Made by a program: the position numbers and the translations under genes
From: Leptodactylus fallax
Lineage: Eukaryota; Chordata; Amphibia; Anura; Leptodactylidae
Reading direction: 5' to 3'
Assembly (NCBI GenBank): GCA_947044405.1
Contig: CAMRHE010000011.1
Span: 5,314,501 to 5,378,500 of the forward strand
Length of the DNA stretch: 64,000 nucleotides
The notes under the pieces: generated by a model
What the model was told of the DNA's origin: nothing
Seen by the model: only the letters and a program-made list of their open reading frames with translations
The model's database searches: none
Part shown: positions 1-13,859 of the stretch, piece after piece
Layout: the number at the start of each line of letters is the position of its first letter
Position numbering within the stretch: position 1 is the first letter of the stretch

Positions 1-346
1 TGGTCCCAACCCCATTTATAAGGCAAGAAATCCCACTTATTAAACCTGACAGGGCACACCTGTGAAGTGAAAACCATTTCAGGTGACTACCTCTACCTCT
101 TGAAGCTCATCAAGAGAATGCCAAGAGTGTGCAAAGCAGTAATCAAAGCAAAAGGTGGCTACTTTGAAGAACCTAGAATATAAGACATATTTTCAGTTGT
201 TTCACACTTTTTTGTTAAGTATATAATTCCACATGTGTTAATTCATAGTTTTGATGCCTTCAGTGTGAATCTACAATTTTTATAGTCATGAAAATACAGA
301 GAACTCTTGGAATGAGAAGGTGTGTCCAAACTTTTGGTCTGTACTG
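1..346 (+). mobile_element. 3' end of a Tc1/mariner-like transposon, cut by the window edge
   Basis: The segment ends in GGTCTGTACTG followed by TA (347-348), the form of a Tc1 right end at its TA target. An open frame running to TAA at 181-183 encodes a short basic tail (KLIKRMPRVCKAVIKAKGG) like the C-terminus of Tc1 transposases. The rest is the 3' untranslated part and terminal repeat. The family differs from the other Tc1 copies in the window. The 5' side lies outside the window, so completeness cannot be judged. Confidence 0.7.
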
Positions 347-381
347 TACCTACAAGGATGCATATGTATTACACATATATA

Positions 382-2000
<1,619 letters not shown>

Positions 2001-2044
<44 letters not shown>
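2001..2044. repeat. (TA)n-(CA)n microsatellite
   Basis: About 15 TA units are followed by CA units directly at the right end of Tc1 copy A. The left side of that copy is also TA-rich, so the transposon probably inserted into this repeat. Confidence 0.95.
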
Positions 2045-2046
<2 letters not shown>

Positions 2047-4300
2047 CTACTCTAACCTGTTGTAAGGGAATTGCTAGTTGTGCAATTCCCTAGTGCTGCT
2101 GCTGAAACAAAGAAAGAAGGGAAGACAGAGACAGTGAGTCCTAAACTCGACCCAGCCCCTGTCCCTACCTAATTGCCACAACTGTCCTAATGACAGGGAC
2201 AACTGGGCGGCAATCCCTTCAGTGAATAAGTGTACACAGAACAAGACAAGTCAAACAACACGGAAGCAGAGTCAGCAAGCCGAGGTCAAACCAGATAGAC
2301 AAACAGTACCAAATCGAAATCCAAGAGAATAGCCAAAGGGTAAGCCAGAGGTCAGAAAAATGAATACAGGTAACAAACAGCAAGAGAAGCGCTTAGCAAG
2401 GACAAAGTCTCAATAGCCAGCAAACATGTGTGGGCAGATGACCAGTTTATAGGAAGTCCAGAACCCGCCCAAGACTTGATTGGGAGATAGCCTGTCAATC
2501 ACAAAGGCAAGTCTAAGATTAACTGTTTGAGGAGCGGAGGGAAACAACGGTGCAGGAGATTCAATTACAGTGAAGAGGTAATAGAGCGTTGTTCAGACAG
2601 AGCAACAAGAAACCTAAGCGAATTGAACACGCCTCCTGCGCCGCAGCGTGCGAGTGGAGGATGGCCCGAACAGGCAGAGACGTTACACCTGTCTTGCAGA
2701 TACGATAGTTGGAATCTCATGCAGATAGTCTTGAGCACAGAAGAAGCCAGAAAACATAGGGGACTTTATGCTGAGCACAGTTGTACCTTTAGATAATCCG
2801 AAAGATGCACTATTTCCTCGGAAAAGCCATTTTATATATATGCAGATGAGGCTCAAGTGCTATGAGGCATATTAGAGTGTCCGGCTTTCAAATCAGAATA
2901 CAGAGCCCTTGCAGGCTTTGACATGCCCCCTACTCCTCATTTACGTATTAATAAAAATAACTTTTTCAATGAAATGGTGCAGCTATTGGAAAATCTAAAT
3001 TAATGATGATTCTTAGTATAATGTCCCCTATGAATGAAACTAGAACAACTGCCCTGCATGCCAAGTGAGGAAAAACAGTTAACCAACTGTTGCTGCCTCA
3101 TATTGAGGAAAGCAGAAACTTAAAAGGGTTTTCGTGAAGTTAAATATTGATGACCTTTCCTTAGCATAGGCCATCAATAGATGATCATTGGGGGTCCTAT
3201 ATTCCTACAGATCATCTGCTCAAAGTGGCAACACCACCACTTCACACGCCAGTGATATCACATTCATTCATCATGTGGCCTGTGTGCAAAACAATTGTGT
3301 TGTATGAGAAATAGCAGCACTGAAAAACACATTGGACTCACAGAGTACAATGTATTTATGAGGGGAGCACTTCCAGGTTTTCTCCACCTCTCCCTGCCCC
3401 TCTTTGCAATGACTCACTACTACAGGCAGGTAACACTGGTGTCCATCAGTAGGGATAGAGGAAAGTGTTGGGCTTTCTACTATGAATGGAAGCCACAACC
3501 TGAATGAGCCCTAAATTGTGACATTTTCATAAATTATATAGGTTATAGTAAGTAAAGTTATAATCTATAATATTGGACAAAATGACCATGTCCTACACAT
3601 AGGAATGGTGAAAAGGCAAAAATGATTGTCTTAGTTTTAAACCATACAGTATAAAAGAAATTACCAGTTAAAGATTTTCTTCTCAGATTGAATAGTGACC
3701 ATTGCTCAAACATTAAGTCATTGTTGAGCTGGGTTATATTTACCTAATACCACGTGTCAAAAGAGTGATGGCATTGCCTCTAGTTAGGATTTGCAGGCAT
3801 AGTCAAAACAAGGAGACAGTATATGGTGACTGTGACTTGGGCAACTTTCCTGTTGTGGCTAGCTATTTTCACTTAAGTCATAAGAGAGATTACATCTTCA
3901 TTCTCTTTACAGTAGTGAATTTCAGGGTGAAATGATGTTATCAGTATTGCAGTATCAGATTGAGCAGAAGATACATGTCTTTACATTTACTGATTGAAAG
4001 TAATAAAGCAACCTGTATTTTCTCTTTGAAAGAGACATTTCAGATCTTATACATTTACTCTACAGTAGTAAATCAGAAATTTAGTAAAGTTTAGTGGCAT
4101 TTCAAAATACTTTACTGAATTTGGAATTATTCTGTAATAGTTTCACCAGTTCTTTGAGGGAGCATTTAATGCTCAAAAATAACCGTATTATGGTGTGCCC
4201 TTAAAGGAGTATTCTCATGAATGTAACCATATTTAAAATGGTAAACAAATAAATGTTAAACATTTTTTTAAATATAAATAATTAAATATTGTCTAGAGTT
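2045..4300. other. Unassigned sequence without a supported gene
   Basis: I find no convincing coding frame. About 2045-2560 has the base composition of an LTR-type or other interspersed repeat, with similar-looking text near 42.8-43.2 and 62.6-63.2 kb, but I could not define ends. About 3125-3300 contains a short self-complementary stretch (TTGATGACCTTTCC/GGCCATCAA) of a type common in frog interspersed repeats. The remainder shows nothing I can name. Confidence 0.5.
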
Positions 4301-4304
4301 TTAA

Positions 4305-4740
4305 AGAGGATCTTTCACCACCTTCACCAATTCTAGTTCTTAGCATATGTTAATAGGAGATACTTCACTGATTCCAGCACAGTTGGAGTTTTTTCTCTAG
4401 CCTCCACCGTTTCAAGTGTAGTTAGTTTTGGTGCCTGATGTGTTATTTAAGCTCTGTAATGTCAAAAGGGCAGTGTCAGGCAGGGGCCGTGATTCAGAGC
4501 TCCAATTAGAGGCAGCCAGTGTCAGAGCTCAGAATCACTCCCCCTTGCCTGCCCCTACCTGACACTGCCTTTCTGACAGTACAGAGCCTAAGTAGTATCT
4601 TGGCACCAAAAATAACAGCATTGATTGCTTAGGAACAGTGGGAGCTACAGAAGACATTCCAACTGCGCCAGAATCAGTGAAGCTGCGCCTATTAACAGAT
4701 GCTAAGAACTAGAGTTGGTGGAGGCGGTGAAAGGTCCTCT
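4305..4740. mobile_element. Palindromic MITE with TTAA duplication, copy 1
   Basis: TTAA at 4301-4304 and 4741-4744 flank a 436-bp segment with inverted ends (AGAGGATCTTTCACCACC and GGTGAAAGGTCCTCT). The two halves are imperfectly complementary throughout, for example GATTCCAGCACAGTTGGA against CCAACTGCGCCAGAATC. It has no coding capacity. TTAA duplication is the hallmark of piggyBac-type insertion. A second copy lies at 58301-58746. Confidence 0.8.
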
Positions 4741-5060
4741 TTAACCCCTTCCTGACATACTCTGTAATAGTACGGCGGACGTCAGGTATTTAAATATGGC
4801 AGCTGCTCAGCTTTTGCATTCTATAGCAGAGACCTGATGCTAACGCCCGCAATCAGTGCCTGCACTGATTGCGATCATTAAGGCCTCCATCACTTCGCTG
4901 GCCCCCCGAAGCGAGATCCAGGGCCAGGGCCATTCATTTGTATGGCATTCTGCTTTATGCACAAGTCCCACACCATTGAAAGTTATAGCGTTTGTGTTAA
5001 TTTTCATTGGCAACCAATCAAGACAACATACTGTCACCACTAAAATTCTGGAAAATATTT
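4741..5060. repeat. Remnant of a TTAACCCC-ended repeat
   Basis: It begins TTAACCCCTTCC and continues with a GTAATAGTACGGCGG motif. Both resemble the left end of the 5181-bp element at 11511 (TTAACCCCTTAACG, then a tract containing GTACTATTACG). I see no matching right end, so this is probably a truncated relative. The first TTAA is also the right duplication of the MITE at 4305-4740. Confidence 0.5.
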
Positions 5061-5144
5061 AATTTTTTATATTTACAAAAAAATGCTTCACTTTTAATTG
5101 TCTACAGATATAAATATGGTTATGTTCATGGGAAAATGCTTTTA

Positions 5145-5500
5145 GGCTAAGGCCTCATGTAGCAAACCTCAGCTAAAAAACGCAGTGAAAAAAATGCAAT
5201 GGAAATGCATCGTTTTTTTCCACAGCATTTTTCATTGCGTTTTTGCTGCATTTTTCTGTGCATTTTTTCTTCTCTTATTAAATCTATTGGGAAAATGCTT
5301 GCCTTTCCACAGGTAAAACTGAAATGCTATGTTTTTCAAAAATACAGCTTTTCCGCAGTGTTTTTTTTTTAACACAATGTGTGCATGGAATTAGCCAGGA
5401 TCTTATTCACTATGCTGGTACTGTAAAAAGCAACGGTTTTTTTCTGTTGTGTTTCCACAGCAGCCAGGTACGCTGCATTTCGCTAAGTGGGGCCTTAGCA
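5145..5500. mobile_element. PIF/Harbinger-like MITE, family 1, copy A
   Basis: Ends GGCTAAGGCC and GGCCTTAGCA are inverted repeats, flanked by TTA at 5142-5144 and 5501-5503. The interior is rich in AAACGCAG and CTGCGTTTT-like words shared by all family-1 copies in the window. It is non-coding. Confidence 0.7.
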
Positions 5501-6329
5501 TTAAAGCAGTTATAAGAGGGAAATATATCCAATTAACCTCACAGTTGAAAAAAAGGAAAGTCCTAGTCCTAGATTTTGAAGCTAGTAGAACGTCTTGAGG
5601 AGAAACACACACTAAGACCGGTTGAAGACAACCGTGTGCTTGCACCTGGCCATGAATTACAGGCACGGGTGGCGCACGGGGGACACGCGGAAGTCAACGG
5701 TGTGCCGCCCGTACATCGGCCATGCTTCTGCAGCCCCTTTCGTTAAATGAATAGAAGCCACAGAAGCATAGGGCCTGTTCTATATTTTGCGGCCCAGACT
5801 GTCGGCCCACACACGTGACAGTCATGTGTACAGGCCCATAGAAATGAATGGGTCAGTGTGCTGTCCGTGAAAAACATGGATAGCACACTGATCTCGGCCA
5901 CGGTCGTCTGCAAGGGGCCTAACATTGTCAACACTGTATTGTATAAGCTGAACTATGTTTGCACTAGAATTAAGTCTTTCCTTCTGGAGGATTATGTGGA
6001 CGATCTTCAGAGATCTAATGCTTAGTTTTATGAGATGGGAGATAGAACAAGTAATGTTCTGAGTAATCAAAAAAGGATCTCCTCAATTAGTGGGAACCCA
6101 TACAGCAATACACTATTTACCCAAAACTATGGACACACCCATATTAATAAAAAATATAACAATGCTTTATTAGAAATTAATACATACAAAATAAATATAG
6201 TATAAAATGAGAGACTATAGCATGGGTGTCAGATGGTAAAATAACACCCTAGATACCTAGCTCCTTCTACCAGGTGCACAAGGAGGAATTCCCTATAAGC
6301 ATATATTCGCTATACAATGTCAAATACTA
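5501..6329. other. Unassigned intergenic sequence
   Basis: There is no supported gene or element end. About 5640-5930 is GC-richer and contains inverted words around CACGGGTGGC and CCGTGAAAAACATGG, typical of short interspersed repeats, but I could not define boundaries. Confidence 0.4.
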
Positions 6330-7984
6330 CAGTTACGTCCATAAATATTTGGACAGAGACAACATTTTTGTAATTTTGGTTCTGTACATTACCACAATGA
6401 ATTTTGAACAAAACAATTCAGATGCAGTTGAAGTTCAGACTTTCATCTTTAATTCAGTGGGTTGAACTAATTAATTGCATAAAAACGTGAGGAACTAAAG
6501 CATTTATTACACACAATCCCTTCATTTCAGGGGCTCATAAGTAATTGGACAAATTAAATCATTGTAAATCAAATGTTAATTTCTAATACTTGGTTGTTCA
6601 AACTTTGTTGGCACTGACTGCCTGAAGTCTTGAACTCATGGACATCACCAGACGCCGCAGTGTTTCCTCCTTTTTAATGATCTGCCAGGCCTTTTCTGCA
6701 GCGGTTTTCAGTTGCTGTTTGTTTGTGGGCCTTTCTGTCTGAAGTTTATTCTTTAACAAGTGAAATGCAAGCTCAATTGGGTTGAGATCAGGTGACTGAC
6801 TTGGCCATTCAAGAATATTCCACTTCTTTGCTTTAATAAACTCCTGGGTTGCTTTGGCTTTATGTTTTGGGTCATTGTCCATCTGTATTATGAAACGTCG
6901 ACCAATCAGTTTGGCTGCATTTGGCTGGATTTGAGCACACAGTATGTCTTTGAATACCTCAGAATTTATCCGTCTGCTTCTGTCCTGTGTCACATCATCA
7001 ATAAACACTAGTGACCCAGTGCCACTGGCAGCCATGCATGCCCAAGCCATCACACTGCATCCGCTGTTTTTTACAGATGATGTGGTATGCTTTGGATCAT
7101 GAGCTGTACCATGCCTTCGCCATACTTTTTTCTTTCCATCATTCTGGTAGAGGTTGATCTTGGTTTCATCTGTCCAAAGAATGTTCTTCCAGAACTGTGC
7201 TGGCTTTTTTAGATGTTTTTTAGCAAAGTCCAATCTAGCCTTCTTATTCTTGAGGCTTATGAGTAGCTTGCACTGTGCAGTGAACCCTCTGTATTTACTT
7301 TCATGCAGTCTTCTCTTTACGTTAGATTTGGATGTTGATACAACTACATCCTGGAGAGTGTTGTTCCCTTGGTTGGCTGTTGTTAAGGGGTTTCTCTTCA
7401 CCATGAAAATTATTCTGTGATCATCCACCACTGTTGTCTTCCGTGGATGTCCAGGTCTTTTTGCATTGATGAGTTTACCAGTGCTTTCTTTCTTTCTCAG
7501 GATGTACCAAACTGTAGATTTTGCCACTCCTAATATTGTAGCAATTTCTCGGATGTTTTTTTATTCTGTTTTTGCAGCTTAAAGATGGCTTGTTTCACCT
7601 GCACGGAGAGCTCCTTTGACCGCATGTTTTCTTTACAACAAAATCTTCCAAATGCAAGCACCACACCTCAAATCAACTCCAGGCCTTTTATCTTCTTAAT
7701 TGAGAGTGACATAACAAAGGAATTGCCCACACCTGCCCATGAAACAGCCTTTGAGTCTATTGTCCAATTACTTTTGGTCCCTTTAAAAACAGGGTGGCAC
7801 ATGTTAAGGAGCTGAAACTCCTAAACCCTTCATCTAATTTTAATTTGGATACCCTCAAATGCAAGCTGAAAGTCTGGACTTTATGTCCATGTCCATTATA
7901 TAATCATAACTTGAAAATGTTTCAGGAAACAGGTAAAAAAAAACAAAATTTGTGTCAGTGTCCAAATATATATGGACCTAACTG
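6330..7984 (-). mobile_element. Complete Tc1-like transposon B (1655 bp), second family
   Basis: The element starts CAGTTACGTCCATA (6330) and ends TATGGACCTAACTG (7984), flanked by TA at 6328-6329 and 7985-7986. The terminal inverted repeats are long and imperfect (about 220 bp). An inner motif, AAGTAATTGGAC at about 6539 and GTCCAATTACTT at about 7762, echoes the outer end. The family clearly differs from copies A, C and E in both ends and protein. The transposase lies on the minus strand. Confidence 0.87.
6598..7625 (-). pseudogene. Tc1-like transposase of copy B, broken by one frameshift
   Basis: From ATG at 7625 (MRSKELS) the frame reads to a stop within about 30 codons. The rest of the protein, from about 7555 down to the TGA at 6598-6600, is one long open frame of more than 310 codons. 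The frame change falls in a run of seven T (7556-7562 on the plus strand), so a one-base loss or two-base gain there explains the break. The catalytic residues are present in the long frame: D in WTDETK, D in QMDNDPKHKA and E in NPIELAF. The N-terminal part carries the helix-turn-helix region. As it stands the gene cannot make full-length protein. Confidence 0.85.
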
Positions 7985-9360
7985 TATATTGTTAATAAGC
8001 TAGGCACAGTATGATATACAAAATGACTATCAATCTCTGCGGAGATTGACAAATGCATATATCTTCACATTTGGATCAATGCACACTATGTAAATAATAA
8101 CAGCTCCCCCGAAAGCATATACAGTATGCACTAGCAATACTGGCAATTCATTGACACGGACAGATCACCACTAATAGAAAATCATTGTAGCAAATTTACC
8201 AAACAAACCATGAGCCATGACTATGAAAGGGGGAAAACCACAATAGAGCCCTGGGAGAGGATGAAACACGCCCCAACGTTTGTTTTGCCACCAAACTGCT
8301 TTGTTAGGAGGCTTCTTAGGTTTTGGGTAATCACCTGAGACTGTCAAGGGTTAAAAGTAATATACCATATTTGAAAAACAAACAGGAGAATTAGTTTACT
8401 TGCCTCAATGAATTGTTATTGCTTTTAGTGCTTATTATAAAAATCTGTATAACTTTTAAGAGGTTGTTCAAGCAATCAATTATTTTTAAAATAGGCCCGG
8501 GGAGGTGGAAAATTTTTTAAAAAAAGTCATACTCATCTGTCCCCGGAGCTCCAGTGTCCTCCCAGGGTGGTCCAGTCTGGCAGCTCAGCTGTCTTCTTGC
8601 TGTGGAATTTTTCGCTGCCTGTTACGTACTGGTTCCCTTCCGCTGAAGCCGCTGATTGGCCTAAGACGGTCACGTGACCGCTGAGGCCAATAAGTGGCCT
8701 GAGGAAGGGAATCAGGGACGTCCCAGCCTTGAATATTTGACCAATGAATACCTGGAAGTGTTTGCTGACATTTTAGCTCCTTGCATGCTTCAGGTATAAC
8801 AATAATCCTTTTATAGTGGAAATGTTGGAGGCCACAATTATAAAAATTTCTAAGGGTGGCAAATCATCATCCTGAGGGATATAGGCCAGTATCCTTGCTA
8901 AATGGACATCGTAAAGTATTTGCCAGTATTCTGTCTAGTAGACTTAACCTACATTCACACAACCGTGGTGCAAAATGATCATCATTACAGTGTATGGAGG
9001 GATCAGTGAAAACAGACAAAAATAGAGCATGACTTATATTTTGACAGTCCAAGACAATGGACAATCAAAATACAGTATTGGTCATGTGAATAGCTCCCAT
9101 TCACAGACAGTAAATTTAATGCAGCAGTCTGACGTTGTGTAAATGTAAGCTAAGGGAGGTAATTGCAGACCTGATTTCAGTGGATCAATATGGTTTTATA
9201 CCTTTTATCTTTAACCTACCAATAGAGTCCATAGTAACTGTCCTTAGGAATTATGTTAATATAGGTGGCATTGCTGTGAAAGATAATCATCAGCCGACTA
9301 TATACTGTATGCAGATAACATAACTGTTTCTTGTATTAATCATTGTATTAATTTGATTAT
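7985..9360. other. Unassigned sequence with one half-element
   Basis: I see no gene. TTAA at 8456-8459 followed by GAGGTTGTTCAAGC looks like the left end of the TTAA family seen complete at 34083-34379. It is followed to about 8730 by a GC-rich tract, but no right end is visible. Other stretches show nothing recognisable. Confidence 0.4.
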
Positions 9361-9684
9361 GGCTAAGGCCCCACATAGTTCCCAAAAAGTGCTGCGGAAA
9401 AGACAGCAGCGAAAACGTGTTGCATTTTTTTCCACAGCACTTTTCATACAGAGTCCAGAGAGGTTTTCTCTGCTGGATTTCTATCCCTATTATACCTATA
9501 CAGAAAATGCCAGCATTTCCGTAGGTATAATTGGCATGAAAACATTTTTTTAAATCGCAGCATTTCTGATGCGGATATTTTCCTGCATTGTGTGGATGGG
9601 ATTAGCTAGAACCCTATTCACTTTGCAGGTACAGTAAAATGCTGTGGCAAAATCACAGTGTTTTCACAATGTGGGGCCCCGGCC
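9361..9684. mobile_element. PIF/Harbinger-like MITE, family 1, copy B
   Basis: GGCTAAGGCCCCAC at 9361 and GTGGGGCCCCGGCC ending at 9684 are inverted ends, flanked by TAT at 9358-9360 and 9685-9687. The interior has the family pattern, including a CTATTATACCTATACAG tract and GTAGGTATAATTG. Confidence 0.75.
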
Positions 9685-10226
9685 TATGGAGAGTTTTTTT
9701 CTGAAGTTTGAATATACAGTATAAGCTGAATGATCATCAAGTCTCATATTTTGCCTCTTAATTTATTTATTACCCCTTGAGAGAGGCTCATGCATATTAG
9801 CTGAAACATCGTATTGTTTCTGGGTTAATAAAGTACCCACACCTTTTTTTCACTATTTTGGAGTGCAGCCCAATTTGTATTGGATATTGCTTGGAACTAT
9901 AGACTGTAACCATAACTGCAACCAATACTGTCTATGGATTTTTACAAAATATCTTTTAAATGTATTGTACCCTTATTTAAGGAATATAGGTTATGAACAA
10001 TCTGAGTAGCGCCAGTTTTGGTGTATTTTACTTACCTAGTAAACTTGAAATCCCATAGGTTATAGATAAGTTCTTATAGACTGCCCCCTTATTAAGTTTT
10101 TTTTTTTTTTTTTTTTTTTTGGTTTGTTTGTTTTTGTTCATGCCGTAACTAAACAGAAATGTGACAATAAAAAAACAAGATTGCCATTCTTTAGTCGCTG
10201 CCTTAATTTCTGACATAAAATATATA
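9685..10226. other. Unassigned sequence with a long T run
   Basis: There is no gene. 10097-10120 is a run of 24 T, which could be the reverse of a retroposon A-tail, but no SINE body is recognisable beside it. Confidence 0.5.
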
Positions 10227-11871
10227 CAGTCATATGAAAAAGTTTGGGCACCCCTATTAATCTTAATCATTTTTAGTTCTAAATATTTGGTTGTTTGCAA
10301 CAGCCATTTCAATTTGATATACCTAATAACTGATGGACACAGTAATATTTCAGGATTGAAATGAGGTTTATTGTACTAACAGAAAATGTGCAATATGCAT
10401 TAAACCAAAATTTGACCGGTGCAAAAATTTGGGTACCCTTATCATTTTATTGATTTGAATACTCCTAACTACTTTTTACTGACTTACTGAAGCACAAAAT
10501 TGGTTTTGTAACCTCACTGAGCTTTGAACTTCATAGCCAGGTGTATCCAATCACGAGAAAAGGTATTTAAGGTGGCCAATTGCAAGTTGTTCTCCTATTT
10601 GAATCTCCTCTGAAGAGTGGCATCATGGGCTCCTCAAAACAACTCTCAAATGATCTGAAAACAAAGATTGTTTAACATAGTTGTTCAGGGGAAAGATACA
10701 AAAAGTTGTCTCAGAGATTTAACCTGTCAGTTTCCACTGTGAGGAACATAGTAAGGAAATGGAAGACCACAGGGACAGTTCTTGTTAAGCCCAGAAGTGG
10801 CAGGCCAAGAAAAATATCAGAAAGGCAGAGAAGAAGAATGGTGAGAACAGTCAAGGACAATCCACAGACCACCTCCAAAGAGCTGCAGCATCATCTTGCT
10901 GCAGATGGTGTCACTGTGCATCGGTCAACAATACAGCACACTTTGCACAAGGAGAAGCTGTATGGGAGAGTGATGCGAAAGAAGCCGTTTCTGAAAGCAC
11001 GCCACAAACAGAGTCGCCTGAGGTATGCAAAAGCACATTTGGACAAGCCAGCTTCATTTTGGAAGAAGGTCCTGTGGACTGATGAAACAAAGATTAAGTT
11101 GTTTGGTCATACAAAAAGGCGTTATGCATGGCGTCCAAAAAACACAGCATTCCAAGAAAAACACTTGCTACCCACTGTAAAATTTGGTGGAGGTTCCATC
11201 ATGCTTTGGGGCTGTGTGGCCAATGCCGGCACCGGGAATCTTGTTAAAGTTGAGGGTCGCATGGATTCAACTCAGTATCAGCAGATTCTTGAGAATAATG
11301 TACAAGAATCAGTGACGAATTTGAAGTTACGCCGGGGATGGATATTTCAGCAAGACAACGATCCAAAACACAGCTCCAAATCTACTCAGGCATTCATGCA
11401 GAGGAACAATTACAATGTTCTGGAATGGCCATCCCAGTCCCCAGACCTGAATATCATTGAACATCTGTGGGATAATTTGAAGCGGGCTGTCCATGCTCGG
11501 CGACCATTAACCCCTTAACGACCTTGGACGTACTATTACGTCCTGGGCGCTAGGTACTTCGCGCACCAGGACGTAATACTACGCCCAAGGCCGGCCGCCC
11601 GCTCACTATCTGAGCGGGCGGTATCGGAACCGGGTGTTAGCTGTATCTGACAGCTAACACCCTGCTCCATAACCCCCGGTCAGCCATAACTTCCGATCGG
11701 CGGTTTTAACCCCTTGGATGCCGCGGTCAAACATGACCGCAGCATCCAAGGGGTTCCGCCGTCTTGCCGACCCCCCCCTGGCACCCCCCGCGGCGAGATC
11801 GGGGGGTGCCGATATCTCTAATCTGCAGCCCGGGGTCTGCCAAGTGACCCCAGGCTGCCTGGAGCCCCCAG

Positions 11872-11889
11872 TACCTGGTTGATCCTGCC
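11872..11889 (+). other. 18-nt match to the 5' end of 18S rRNA
   Basis: The text TACCTGGTTGATCCTGCC inside the TTAA element equals the first 18 nucleotides of eukaryotic 18S rRNA as I remember them. The following bases (GAGACATC) do not continue the rRNA. It is not an rRNA gene. Confidence 0.7.
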
Positions 11890-13080
11890 GAGACATCAGG
11901 AAGTCAGCGCTGTGTTTCCATAGCGCTGACTTCCTGTATAGGCTGCAAGACACGTGTATGCTCGTGTCTTGCAGTCTATAGTGCTGAGCCAGCAATCAAA
12001 GCATTGCTGGCTCAGGTGTCCTAATGGGACACAAGAAAAAGTAAAAAAAAGTGAAAAAAAAAATAATAAAGTATGTGAAAAAAAATTAATAAAAGAATAA
12101 AGCCCCAAAAATTCCCTTTTCCTATATAAAATGAATTATATAAAAAATAAACCTAAAAATTAATAAAAACAATACATATTTGGTATCGTTGCGTCCATAA
12201 CAACCTGTACAATAAAACTGAAACCATATTTAATGTACACGGTGAAAGTCGGGGAAAAAAAACGGAAAAAACCCGCCAAAAGTAACGATTTTTCGCCATC
12301 TCACCTTACAAAATATGCCATAAAAAGTGATCAAAAAGTCATATGTACCCCAAAACAGTACCAATAAAAAGCACAGGTTGTACCGCAAAAAATAAGCCCT
12401 AAACCAACTCTCTAAACTGAAAAATAAAAATGCTACGCATCTTAGAAGATGGCGATGCAAAAAAAATTAATTTATGTCCCCAAATGGGTTTTTGTTCTGC
12501 AAAATTGGTATTGCATAAAAAAACAGTATAAATGAGGTATCGCCGTAATCGTACCGACCCGCAGAATACAGATAACATGTTACTTATGCTCTACGCTGCA
12601 TGGTGAAAAATTTAAAAGATAAAACGCAGTGCCAGAATTGATGGGGTTGTTTTTTAATCCACCAAGAAAGAGTTAATAAAATTTATTTAATAAGTTGTAA
12701 GCACCTAAAAATGATGTCATTAAAAAATACATCTCACCCTGAAAACAACAAGCCCTCATATGGCTACATCACCAGAGAAATAAAGAAAATATAACTCGTA
12801 CAATGTGAAGACAAAAACCCCAAAAATCGCCAAATCATTAGAGCATAACTGGCTGCGGCAGGAAGGGAATGTATAAGCTGTGCGAGCGTATATTAGGGTA
12901 CACCCCAGATTTAGAGCTTACGAGGGATAATAAACCAGAAGTGACCCCCAGAGTGACCCCCCAATAATAGGAACTACTGGGGAAATAGTAGGGAATTTAG
13001 TGTACCCAATGTACTACGCACAGATTACATATTCACTTTTCCCCATCCACTGTGCAGTCACGTCTGGGATACTAATACTC

Positions 13081-13505
13081 GCTACACCCCTTGATAAATT
13101 CTTTGAGGGGTGCAGTTTTCAAAATGGGGTCATTCCCTAGGGGATTCCACTTTACTGGACTTTAGAGGCTCTGCAAACATGACATGGCATCCAGATCCCA
13201 AACATCTGAATCTGCGCTCCAAAAGCCATATAGCGCTCCTTCCCTTCTGTGCCCTACTGTGTGCCCAAACCGCAGTTTATACCCACATGTATGACACTGG
13301 TGTACCCAGGATAAGGTACTTAATGTGATATATGGGTATAAACTCCTGTTTGGGCACAGCCGGGCACAGAAGGGAAGGAGCGCTATTTGGTTTTTGGACG
13401 CCATTGCACTTTTGCAGAGCTTAAATGCCAATACAGTGGAATCCCCGGACATGTCACCCCATTTTGGAAACTGCACCCCTGAAGGAATTTATCCAGGGGT
13501 ACAGT
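13081..13505. repeat. Imperfect palindrome inside the TTAA element
   Basis: The arm at 13081-13290 (TTGATAAATTC, GAGGGGTGCAG, CAAAATGGGG, AGCGCTCCTTCCCTTCTGTG) reappears inverted at 13345-13505 (CACAGAAGGGAAGGAGCGCT, CCCCATTTTGG, CTGCACCCC, GAATTTATC). The loop is near 13300-13335. A similar fold-back follows at about 13850-14215. The arms are built from the same unit as the tandem array to the right. Confidence 0.75.
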
Positions 13506-13859
13506 GAGCATTTTTAACCCCCAAGTGTTGCTATAATTTATTATCCGTAAATGAATAGGCAGCTGATGATGAAAGGTGAAAATGACAATTATTCCAGGAA
13601 TAGAACATTTCTGTGCGTAATATGTTGTGCCCGGCTTGTATCAGAGATGAACGCTCCAAAAGCTGTTGTGCCCGGGATCCCCGATCACCAGTTTTTGGAG
13701 TGTGTGTCTGTGCAGACATAAGCTGGGCACAACATATCGGGCACTGAAATGGCGTATCTATAGAAAAATTTCATTTTTAACTTTTCATTATCAGCTGCGC
13801 ATTCATTTTTGGAAATTAAAAGAATGCAACACTTAAGGGTTAATAATGCTCGCTACCCC

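Noticed and set aside
2527..2796. 89-codon open frame
   Set aside because: It starts without ATG, has no recognisable motif and lies in repeat-like sequence.
9770..9860. A Penelope-type retroelement end or hammerhead ribozyme (GCTGAAACATCG...TTAATAAAGTACC)
   Set aside because: The tract recalls such ends, but the CTGATGA core is absent and no reverse transcriptase is nearby.
11872..11889. An 18S rRNA gene
   Set aside because: Only 18 bases match; the following sequence is unrelated.
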